Shown here: in pieces, positions 36,662 to 44,955 of the stretch
How the letters are laid out: every line of letters starts with the position of its first letter
How positions within the stretch are numbered: the first letter of the stretch is position 1
From: Prinia subflava
Taxonomy: Eukaryota > Chordata > Aves > Passeriformes > Cisticolidae
Direction: 5' to 3'
Assembly: GCF_021018805.1 (NCBI RefSeq)
Contig: NW_026960609.1
Coordinates: forward strand, 2,170,001-2,234,000
DNA: 64,000 bases
Translations under genes and position numbers: made by a program
The notes under the pieces: generated by a model
Seen by the model: only the letters and a program-made list of their open reading frames with translations
The model's database searches: none
What the model was told of the DNA's origin: nothing

Positions 36662-37222
36662 TGCCTGTCTTTATTTGTATCAGCTTGTATTATATTTTGA
36701 CTCGTACCCTAATTGCTATTCAGTCGGTTATATGTCAATCCCTTTGACTTATTAGCCAGCCACTCCTTAGAGACTCTCCTATTGGCCCCCAGGTGCCTAT
36801 CTTCTCGCTATTCTCCTCCTTTCCCAAATGTCAATCCCCTGTATTCCTATCCCTCTCCCCAGAACCTATCAGTCTTTAGTTACTCGATGCCCTATTTGTC
36901 CCTGTGTATCATTCCACTCCCCTGTTCCCCCTGATAAGTTTGTAAGATGTAAACCCTGCCTTGGACCCCTCCCTAGCTTTGCCCTCATGGGTTGCTTGTT
37001 CTGCACCACCCCCTCATAAAACCCACTGCCTGACCCCTGCTCAGGGTCTTGGGCATCTGGTACACCTTCAATAAACCACCTCAGTTTCACCCCAAGACCC
37101 GTCTTGCCTCTGTGTCATCTCTGCGCCCTGAGAAGCAACAGCTGAGAGGATCAGAGCTCCGGGGGGAAGTGTCGCTCCCCGAGGTGCTGCATGCTCTGGG
37201 ACCCCCACAGAGTCACGGACCA
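36662..37222 (+). mobile_element. Probable solo LTR, + orientation
   Basis: 561 bp starting TGCCTGTC and ending GGACCA. A CATAAAA box at 37015-37021 lies 50 bp before AATAAA at 37070-37075, and a GC-richer U5-like part follows. The flanks TAATGG (36656-36661) and TAATAG (37223-37228) match at 5 of 6 bases, compatible with an old class II duplication. The pyrimidine-rich U3 composition differs sharply from its surroundings. The exact start is uncertain because another TG lies 40 bp upstream. Confidence 0.6.
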
Positions 37223-37228
37223 TAATAG

Positions 37229-38619
37229 AGAAGGAAGCAGACTTCTTTTTAAAAGTATTTCAAAACCTCTAGGTTTTGTACACAAAATGGCACTGTGATC
37301 AATTTAAAAGCACGTCTATATCCAGATTGAAGTCTAATGCCTTTTCTGTATTTCAGGCATATGACATTTATCTGTATGTATGGAAATGATTTGGCTAAAT
37401 AAGCATCTAAATTGGGGATGGATGACACACAAACACAGGAATGACCAAAAATTAACAAAAAAGAAAAGCCAAGGACATTGCCTAATAGATGTGACAGACT
37501 TGGATAAGTGTTTTCATGATGGAGAGGGAGACTAGGAGTGGCTACCTGCCATCTGTCAAACTCTTAATAAGACTTGTACACTGATTCTTGAAGTTGAGGC
37601 TAGTTACCATTTTGAAACAAATGACCTTTTCCAATGGATGCTCTGGATGCAAGGCCAATATTGTTGGGGTTTGTGCCTTACCCAGAGTGAAGCTTCTCCT
37701 TGTAATAAGGACACTGAAATGTAAAAACACGTGGATGTGTTCACCTTCCTGACAGTGTGATGCTTGGCCTTGCAAAGTCTGTACAGACGCCGATGAGCGT
37801 GACACTCAAGGGAGGTGCTGCCTGCCCTGTGGTGTGGCTGTAGGGATCATTCTGGCTTGGCTGTGGTGGCACTAATACAAAGATAAGGCCCCCATGTCTG
37901 GCATTGCTGTCATAGAAACAGTCTAAGAGGCAGATGTTAAGCTTTGCTTAGATGTAATCTAGCTAGTAAACATCTAATTGGAATTACTGTCAGCAGTTTC
38001 ACTTCACTTGAATTCAGTCCAGTGAGTAGTGAAATGTATGTGATAGTAACATCCTTAAATCCCATTTATTTGTAAAGGTGTTCAGAGGATAAATGATTTA
38101 CCAGCTACACAGAAGTGACCTGCAGGCTGCAGCACTTCTACTGTGACTTACACCCATCTTTGCACTTATGTGGGCTTTCCTTCATAGGCTGAGCACAGAT
38201 TTTATCTAGCAATGTAAATCATTTGATATTCCATCCAGGGAAACAATCTGAAAGTAGGGTATCACCATTGGCTTGTGTTCATGCTTGTTGTGACAGTGGT
38301 ATTTCTGATAAATGTTTGGTGATGAGAATAGAGCTAATGCTTAACCACAGCTCCAGTTAGACAACCAAATGGGTATTCTGTCAACGTCACAACCAGCATG
38401 TGTGAGCACTTGCAGTTTATACCAATGTCAAAAGGAATAGTCTTTCTACAACCAGGCAGGTTGTTGATAACTGGCCTTTCAAATGTTATTTTGAGTTCTG
38501 TTTGAGTCAATAAAAAGAGTTTCTGTGCCTGAGGAAACTTGGGCATGTGAGGGCCTGTGAGCTGTGATTGTAAATATGCTGGTTATGTTCAGCAGCAGTG
38601 CAGAGGTTCTGTGTTATTT
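37229..38619. other. Intergenic, nothing recognised
   Basis: 1.4 kb of ordinary-composition DNA without exons or repeats that I can identify. Confidence 0.5.
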
Positions 38620-38920
38620 GGAGCCTGCCGAGGCCGTTTTACAGGTTATAGGTCTTAAAGGTCTAAGAACATTTTAGGGTCTAAACAGAGTGGTTTATTA
38701 TATGAAAGCATAAGTCTGAAGGTACGAGAGTTCTAAACAAGCGGTCTTACAATCTCATAATCGGTTATAAACATAAGTCTTAGCAAGCAAAATCCCAGTA
38801 AAACAATAAGCAAAGCATAGAATTCTTAACAAGCAAAATTCTAGTAAAGCAATAAGCAAAGCATAGAATTTGACATCACAGCCTCTAGGTAAATCAACCT
38901 CCCATCTCCTGACCCAAGCA

Positions 38921-39215
38921 GCATTTCCAGCTGTGGGGTCACAATAACAGAGAGGAATCAGTCACAGAATCACAAATCCCAGACAGGAGTCTTGGCCGCG
39001 GGGATCACAGTAACAGAAAAGGCCCCCAGATTCAGAACCCGCGCAGAGTCCCCAGCTGCAGGGTCGTAATAGCAGTGAGGGATCCTGAAGCAGACAGAGT
39101 TCCTGGCCGTGGGGACGCGATGGCAATGGGGGTCCCGAACCCGGCAGAATTCCCGGCCACAGGGACGCGATGGCAAGGGGGGGTCCCGGGGTCCCACCCC
39201 ACGCAGAGTCCTCGG
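38921..39215. repeat. Degenerate 50-60 bp minisatellite within the old LTR
   Basis: About five units, each containing an AGAGTYCC-GGCC/GCTG-GGGG-CGATGGCAA/TCGTAATAGCA-GGGGTCCCGAA core. Three unit starts are visible at AGAGTCCCCAGCTGCAGGG (39046), AGAGTTCCTGGCCGTGGGG (39097) and AGAATTCCCGGCCACAGGG (39147). Units vary from about 50 to 60 bp. It is strongly GC-rich, unlike the AT-rich flanks. It has three overlapping open frames on the - strand, which are compositional. Confidence 0.7.
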
Positions 39216-39260
39216 TGGTCCCGACCAGCACACCGGCGGCAAGCGCGGCAAGGGGGAGAA

Positions 39261-39278
39261 GGGGGGGGGGGGGGGGGG
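39261..39278 (+). repeat. G18 homopolymer
   Basis: Eighteen consecutive guanines after AGGGGGAGAA. The run could form a quadruplex on the + strand. Its length in any assembly is likely to be unreliable. Confidence 0.85.
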
Positions 39279-39722
39279 AACCCCGGGGCCCAGATCCCAG
39301 GCAACAAGGACTGCTATAGATAGTACCTTAAAAATCCCGTTTCGGCTCCCTGTCAAGGATCGTTCCTCAGGTTGCAGAAGATGGAGTTTGGATCGATAGA
39401 TCGGATTGATCAATCGACACCTTCACTTCCAACCCAGAGGCTTTTTATCCGTAAGTTACAAATGCATATTCATATCTTTATCTACACACTACCCAATCTA
39501 GGTGCAATTTTCTAAGTTCATAAAACTACGAAAGACTATGAAAAGCAGCATCAAAAACCTACGCAGATAGCATATCAGTGCAAAAACTCTATCTTGCTAG
39601 CGTAAAAGTTCTATCTTATTGCCTGTAAAAATTCTATCGTTATGTGAAAAACTCTATCTTAACATACGTAAAAAACTTTATCTTATTTGCGCAAAATTCA
39701 TACCAAAAATTATAAACAGTAC

Positions 39723-40122
39723 TGTTGTCGAACCCTGGAAAGACTGGGGACTAGAATAACGTGCGTCCACACCAATATGGTTCTAAGCACGCAATCCGCT
39801 TTATTCCGCGAGATGGCCGGTTAAGTACAGAGCAGATAGTTTACAGTAGCAGGTGCATTGTGATAGGCGGTGAGCATACAGAAGTATGTAAGCAATCTAG
39901 GATTAAGGTGGCTACGGAGATCTAGTGCCATTACCTCCATGCTGCGGGTGGCCATACCTTAACACATACCTAGTAGGAGATAAGTTTATCTGCTACTACG
40001 TATGCTGAACGTTCTGCGGCCTACTAGGCCCAGGCCTGAGGCCTAGTTTGGCCTAGTCTGGAATAGCTCAAATGGTATCTGTGAGCATATCATGCCCACG
40101 ATACCTGAGAAACTCGGCCACA
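39723..40122 (-). repeat. ERVK provirus 3' LTR
   Basis: 400 bp. On the - strand it starts TGTGGCCGAGTTTCTC and ends GGGTTCGACAACA. AATAAA on the - strand lies at 39805-39800, about 78 bp from the end. No canonical TATAAA is visible. An inverted GGCCTCAGGCCTGGGCCTAG-type palindromic cluster lies in U3. The last 17 env codons and the stop extend into this LTR. Confidence 0.97.
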
Positions 40123-41375
40123 GTTCCCCCTTTTTCTTTTTGGGCTATCCAAACTGACGTTAAGGCACGGTCGGCTAATTTGCGCATGCATTGTATCAAG
40201 CAAGGCACTATTGTCAAAACTACTATGACAGCAATAAAGATCATTATACCAAAACGAATTAAATCCACAATCCACCCAGTGAGATTCCAAGACTTCAGCC
40301 AATTGTCAAACGGAGTGTTCTCAACTACAAGATGTTTCATGTTGTCCCTCAACTGCGCTAACTGCTGATGTATCGACCGTGAGTGGTCTGATAAATTCAT
40401 GCAGCACATGCCTTCAAACTCTTCGCATCCATGCCCCTGAGCCAAAAGAAGGAAGTCAATCGCGGCTCGGTTCTGGAGCACTGAATGGCGAATGCCACTA
40501 ACATCTTCAGCAAGCTCACTCAACAACTTCGTCGTTATGTTAATCTGTTTCCCTGTCCAGCAGGCTAAATGTTTCAGTTGTGTGAGGGCTTGTGCTGAAG
40601 CAACTCCTGGGGCAAAAATGGATGCTGAGATCACGGCTGCAGGCTGCCATAAATTAACTTGATCTCTGCAGTCGGGACCTAGTTGAGACATACTGCGCTT
40701 GACTCGTTGAGCCTTCCTTGGCAAGCCTAGAACCTGGTGAATACTAGGTGCGAACAGAGTTAGTTTACCAAAATAACACGGTCCTCCGACACTGTTTGGA
40801 GGTACTGTGGACCATGCTCTATCTCCACAAACTAAAAAGATTCCTGGTGGCAATCTCTTAGCAGCTGTTGTCAATTGCGTGACAGATCTGACCCAACTAT
40901 TACAATACTCAGAGTAATTGTAATACAATGGTGAATGAGGGGACAGCCACGTAGCGTGGCCTTTCAATTGCTGCTCATCTATGATTAATAGACTTGAATT
41001 CACTGCAAAGCGCCCAAAGACAAGACAATAGTTTCCTGGCACAGAACCTAAAAGATCAAGCTCCTGAGGCTCTGGACCAGCAGTTCTAAGGTTTCGCGCT
41101 ATGGCAGCAGCTTGTGGCCCTAAAGCACCTTTTGGGTCAATGCTGACAGGGGTTAAAGACTTGAACTCTGCCATGGAGGTCAGTGGAACTCCAATCAAGC
41201 AGGTTCTAAAAGGATTGGATGGTGTCGCTAGAGATAAACAAAAGGAATCCTGTTTAGTTTGTTTGGCCCAAGTAACCCACATGTTCTCCCTTGCGTCAAT
41301 GTCAAACATCCCTGTTCTTGTTTCTACTACCACACTGATCAAAACCAACACCCTCATGCTTAACATTTCACCCAT
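40068..41375 (-). CDS. env: ERVK provirus env (intact)
   Basis: The envelope glycoprotein precursor, 435 residues from the ATG at 41375. The frame extends 12 codons further up, but without an ATG. A signal-like hydrophobic start (MRVLVLISVVV) is followed by a short surface subunit, the furin site RVKR at about residues 224-227, an internal hydrophobic fusion-peptide-like segment (PAAVISASIFAPGVASA) between two cysteines, a heptad region, the C-X6-CC disulfide motif (CEEFEGMCC, about 317-325), a membrane anchor near 375-395 and a cytoplasmic tail. NSS, NYS, NIT, NLS and NLT sequons are present. These transmembrane-subunit traits match alpharetroviral rather than classical betaretroviral Env. 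The surface part (about 200 residues) is short for the family. The stop lies 52 bp inside the 3' LTR. Intact in frame; function is unproven. Confidence 0.93.
   Translation of the reverse strand: MGEMLSMRVLVLISVVVETRTGMFDIDARENMWVTWAKQTKQDSFCLSLATPSNPFRTCLIGVPLTSMAEFKSLTPVSIDPKGALGPQAAAIARNLRTAGPEPQELDLLGSVPGNYCLVFGRFAVNSSLLIIDEQQLKGHATWLSPHSPLYYNYSEYCNSWVRSVTQLTTAAKRLPPGIFLVCGDRAWSTVPPNSVGGPCYFGKLTLFAPSIHQVLGLPRKAQRVKRSMSQLGPDCRDQVNLWQPAAVISASIFAPGVASAQALTQLKHLACWTGKQINITTKLLSELAEDVSGIRHSVLQNRAAIDFLLLAQGHGCEEFEGMCCMNLSDHSRSIHQQLAQLRDNMKHLVVENTPFDNWLKSWNLTGWIVDLIRFGIMIFIAVIVVLTIVPCLIQCMRKLADRALTSVWIAQKEKGGTVAEFLRYRGHDMLTDTI
40124..40141 (-). promoter_or_regulatory. ERVK polypurine tract
   Basis: On the - strand AAAAAGAAAAAGGGGGAA is followed by C and the LTR start TGTGG. 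This is the plus-strand primer position. The tract is also coding, reading KEKGG in env. Confidence 0.85.
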
Positions 41376-41488
41376 TGTGAAAAGCACACAGTGTAGCACG
41401 CAGGCTATCAACCTACAACCCTAACCAATAACTTATCGTGCCTCTAAGTATCACACAATAACAGTGCAATGATATAGTATTAAAACAG

Positions 41489-44194
41489 TCAATTTTCAGC
41501 ACTCTCCACGTCTTCTTGAGGTGCTTCAGGCGAGTCGTCGCTGTCTTTGTGAGTGTCTCTAGGAGTGTCACCGCCGGTTGGTATCTTTTCCTGTGGACAC
41601 GCACGGGTAAAGCGACTCGGCACCCAGACAGGTCCTGCTTCTCCTGCAGAAACACACATATAACCGCGACCATTAAACAAGACTGGACTGGGTCCCTGCC
41701 ATTCACCCGTTCGCATGTCCCTATGATATACGTAAAGTCCTGGAATTGCTTGTGGTCTCCCTTCTTTCACAGCCTGGTGGTGGATGACAACTGCAGGCTC
41801 TTCTCGCCCTTCTGCTAGGCATAAGTAATTTAAAGTGAACAGTACTTTAGATAAACGATTGGTCACATCTAGGTCATTGCTTTGCTTCTGTTTTGTGAGA
41901 TACTCTTTCAGCGTCCGATGAGCCCGTTCCACAATGGCTTGGCCAGTAGGAGAGTGAGGAATCCCGGTAGTATGTTTGACTCCCCACTTTTGCAGAAACC
42001 TAGCAACTCGTTGTCCCGCATAAGCTGGACCATTGTCAGTTTTGATTTCTGCAGGCACTCCCATCACTGAAAAGCAAACAGTCAAATGTCTCTCAACGTG
42101 CAGAGCTCTTTCCCCAGTTTGTGCTGTGGCCCAAATGAATTTGGAGTAGGTGTCAATAGTGACATGAACATATTTCAACCTTCCAAACTCTGGGATGTGT
42201 GTTACATCCATTTGCCACAGTTCCAGGGCTTTCATTCCTCGAGGATTCGTGCCTAGGCCAAGACCTGGCCCGTGATGACTGCATTGAGGGCAGGCACGAA
42301 CAATCCCCTGTGCATCGTTCATAGATATTTGAAATTGACGACGCAAAGCTCTAGCATTCTGATGGAAATTCTCGTGGCTGTTGCGAGCTCTGACAAATTT
42401 GCTTTCAGGAGGGACATGGGCAACGCAACTGACTGCAGCATCTGCCCGTGCATTGCCTTCTCCCAAACCATTGTTGCACTGATGACTACGAATGTGCATC
42501 ACGCAAAAGGCATGCTGACGCTGTCTGAGTATACTCCTCAGTCGTAGAAATAGTTCTCCGAGGCGCTGATTCTGAGTGGTCTTAATGAGTGCATCTTCGA
42601 TTCTTTGTACCACTCCAACCACATACAAAGAATCTGACACCACATTAAGAGGTTCCTTGTTCCAGGTTTGCAAAGCCCAACACACTGCTCCCAGTTCCAT
42701 GGTCTGCAAGCTGTCTCCGGCTTCACTGTGGATTAAATGCTGCTTCCATTCTCCTTGCTGTTTCCACACACACACCGCTCTCTGTGTCTTTCGGCCGGCA
42801 TCCGTATAAACTGTTCTGCCTTCCACAGGTGTCATGGAACGCAAAGGCTTCTCCAGCCACTGATGGCGTACAATCAGAGTCCACATCGGACCCTTTGGCT
42901 GTCGGTTGTGAACCACACCTGTAAAACCCAACAATGCTTCTTGCAGCTCCACAGAATGCCTCAGTTTCCAGTCCAGATCTTCATTTCTGATCGGAACACT
43001 GATATCTGCCGGTTCTTCCCCATCGATCTCTAACATCCTATCTCTCCCTTTCCTGATGAGCGCGGCAAGGGCTTCTGTTCTTGTCATAACACGACTCTTC
43101 GGCTGCACCGGCAAGAACACCCATTCAATCACACCAGCTGTCGATTTTAACCCAGACTGGTGTTCCCCCTTTTTCTTTTGCCATTGAAAGATGATGGCAA
43201 ACGGACAGACATCTGCGTTGGAGAGGAACAGTGACAGTGGCAGGTGTTCTATGCGGCGAATGCTCCAACCCCGTTGCAGCTTCTCTGACACCTTAACTAA
43301 GGCTTGTTGCTGTTCAGGGGTACATTGTCGAAGGCTACTGGCATCACTACCGTGTAGCCATGGTAGAAACGGTTGCAAGTCCTCATTGGTGATTCCTACA
43401 ATGGTACGAACCCATTGCAGGTCTCCAAAAAGTCTCTGAGCATCATATAACGTTGAAATGTTGGTATGTAAAGTAATTTTCTGCGGCCGGATTTGTGCAC
43501 TCGTGATCAGCCATCCTAAGTACTTCCACGGGGCTGATCGTTGTATCTTTTCCGGGGCCACAGTCAGACCACGATGTTTTAACTGTGTGACTAGCCAGTC
43601 CAAGTCCTCTGTGGGCAGAGGCTCCTTAGTAGCAACAAGGATGTCATCGACGTAGTGATAAATCATTGCATTGAAAAAACGCTGACGAATTGTCTGCAAA
43701 GCCCAATTGACGAATATCTGGCACATGGTAGGCAAGGTACGACTTCCCTGAGGAAGAGTTACCCATTCATACCGTTGTGCTGGCGCTGCTCTGTTAATAG
43801 ATGGCACAGTGAAGGCAAAGCGCTGAGTATCTTGAGGATGGAGTGGGATCGTGAAAAAACAGTCCTTCAAATCGATGATCACAATGTCCCACCCTTGAGG
43901 AATCATGGTCGGTGCTGGCAAGCCTGGTTGCAGAGCACCCATCGCTTGCATCTGCTCATTAACCTTACGAAGGTCATGTAGCAGTCTCCATTTCCCTGAT
44001 TTTTTAGGGATGACAAAAATCGGTGTGTTCCATGGACTCACTGAGGGTCGAATGTGACCTGCTTCTAATTGTTCCTGCACCAATTGCTTGGTAATTCGCA
44101 GCCTCTTCTCTGTCATTGGCCACTGCTCAACCCACACAGGGGTATCAGTTAACCAGGTGATTTTTAAAATGGGTGGCTGCTCTGCAGTGGCCAC
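41489..44194 (-). CDS. pol: ERVK provirus pol (RT, RNase H, integrase), intact
   Basis: About 900 codons expressed by -1 frameshift from pro. The first codon of the open stretch is GTG, so there is no own start. Reverse transcriptase: LLHDLRKVN, IIDLKDCFFTIPL and YVDD at 43643-43654. The fingers/palm motif reads LPQGSRTLPTMCQ, where most relatives have Ser-Pro. RNase H: VYTDAGRK, TMELGAV, VVSDSLY and ARADAAV supply the four acids. Integrase: HENFH and CPQC zinc ligands, then QMDVTH, IKTDNGPAY and IVERAH (DDE). A proline- and acid-rich tail ends DVESAEN. The size and domain order are normal for a betaretrovirus. The gene makes cDNA from the viral RNA and inserts it into the host genome. Confidence 0.95.
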   Translation of the reverse strand: MATAEQPPILKITWLTDTPVWVEQWPMTEKRLRITKQLVQEQLEAGHIRPSVSPWNTPIFVIPKKSGKWRLLHDLRKVNEQMQAMGALQPGLPAPTMIPQGWDIVIIDLKDCFFTIPLHPQDTQRFAFTVPSINRAAPAQRYEWVTLPQGSRTLPTMCQIFVNWALQTIRQRFFNAMIYHYVDDILVATKEPLPTEDLDWLVTQLKHRGLTVAPEKIQRSAPWKYLGWLITSAQIRPQKITLHTNISTLYDAQRLFGDLQWVRTIVGITNEDLQPFLPWLHGSDASSLRQCTPEQQQALVKVSEKLQRGWSIRRIEHLPLSLFLSNADVCPFAIIFQWQKKKGEHQSGLKSTAGVIEWVFLPVQPKSRVMTRTEALAALIRKGRDRMLEIDGEEPADISVPIRNEDLDWKLRHSVELQEALLGFTGVVHNRQPKGPMWTLIVRHQWLEKPLRSMTPVEGRTVYTDAGRKTQRAVCVWKQQGEWKQHLIHSEAGDSLQTMELGAVCWALQTWNKEPLNVVSDSLYVVGVVQRIEDALIKTTQNQRLGELFLRLRSILRQRQHAFCVMHIRSHQCNNGLGEGNARADAAVSCVAHVPPESKFVRARNSHENFHQNARALRRQFQISMNDAQGIVRACPQCSHHGPGLGLGTNPRGMKALELWQMDVTHIPEFGRLKYVHVTIDTYSKFIWATAQTGERALHVERHLTVCFSVMGVPAEIKTDNGPAYAGQRVARFLQKWGVKHTTGIPHSPTGQAIVERAHRTLKEYLTKQKQSNDLDVTNRLSKVLFTLNYLCLAEGREEPAVVIHHQAVKEGRPQAIPGLYVYHRDMRTGEWQGPSPVLFNGRGYMCVSAGEAGPVWVPSRFTRACPQEKIPTGGDTPRDTHKDSDDSPEAPQEDVESAEN
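43643..43654 (-). other. RT catalytic YVDD motif
   Basis: The codons TAC GTC GAT GAC on the - strand encode YVDD within IYHYVDDILVAT, the polymerase active site carrying two metal-binding aspartates. Confidence 0.95.
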
Positions 44195-44209
44195 TAAGGA
44201 AAATGCCGG
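44194..44209 (-). promoter_or_regulatory. pro-pol overlap, presumed -1 shift window
   Basis: The pol frame has a TGA just upstream (TAC TGA CCG) and pro stops at TAG, so the shift must occur within GGCATTTTCCTTAG. In the pro frame the codons are CGG CAT TTT CCT TAG. None gives a textbook X XXY YYZ heptamer; T TTT CCT is the nearest. The mechanism is therefore uncertain. Confidence 0.5.
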
Positions 44210-44955
44210 TCAGTAGTCAAAACCATCCCTATTTGGGAAAGCACATCTCTTCCTAGCAGCCCCAGAATCTCTTCATGCATTGGCACAACATATAGATGAG
44301 CCACAACCACTTGTCCATCTTCAAAGATGATCCGAATAGGATCTGCACTTATTGAGGGAACAGTCAGGCCTCCTACGCCCACAACGCGGGTATAGGGGGA
44401 TTTCAAAGGCCAATGAGAAGGCCAATGTAATTTGTTAATTAAAGATATGTCTGCGCCGGTGTCTGGAAGTGGTTCCATGCCAATAATTTCATCGCCTCGC
44501 TGCAGTTTCACTGCAATCCGTGGCCGCTCGTGTAAATCCACTGTAAGGAAAACATTGTGTCCCATAGATCCAAAGCTCCCAGCTCCGCCTTCGGTTTTCG
44601 CAGGCTGCTTGTGGGACTGACGACGTGGCAGGATGTCCTCAAAGGGGATGATCTGAGCAATCCTGCTCCCCTTTGGGATTGTCACAGGAGGCTGCAGGGC
44701 ATAAACCATTACTTTTAACTGTCCAGTGTAATTTGCATTGATGACTCCTGGCACCACCATAATACCCTGTTTGCTCGTGGAGGCTCCTCCTAATATCAAA
44801 CCTCCAGCTGAGGAAATTGTATTATAGATGGGTTCAGAGACATCAGTTGGGATTAGGGTGACTTCTTTATCTTGCAAGGTGACTTCTTCTGCTGCTATGT
44901 CCACACCAACGCTTCTCCACGCAGCAGGTCTGGTCTGTCTCAATGAGTCTTTTTT
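44194..44955 (-). CDS. pro: ERVK provirus pro: dUTPase plus aspartic protease, intact
   Basis: The frame is open from 45081, but the translated part should begin at the gag-pro shift near 44955, giving about 253 residues. The N-terminal domain is a dUTPase (SVGVDIAAEEVTL, PGVINANYTGQLKV, IPKGSRIAQIIPFE), placed in the pro frame as in betaretroviruses. It lowers dUTP during reverse transcription. The C-terminal domain is the protease, with active site PDTGADISLI (DTGAD at 44449-44463) and ILGLLGRDVLS, which matures Gag and Pol. It ends at the TAG at 44194-44196, overlapping pol by only about five codons. No G-patch extension is seen. Confidence 0.93.
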   Translation of the reverse strand, partial: KKDSLRQTRPAAWRSVGVDIAAEEVTLQDKEVTLIPTDVSEPIYNTISSAGGLILGGASTSKQGIMVVPGVINANYTGQLKVMVYALQPPVTIPKGSRIAQIIPFEDILPRRQSHKQPAKTEGGAGSFGSMGHNVFLTVDLHERPRIAVKLQRGDEIIGMEPLPDTGADISLINKLHWPSHWPLKSPYTRVVGVGGLTVPSISADPIRIIFEDGQVVVAHLYVVPMHEEILGLLGRDVLSQIGMVLTTDRHFP

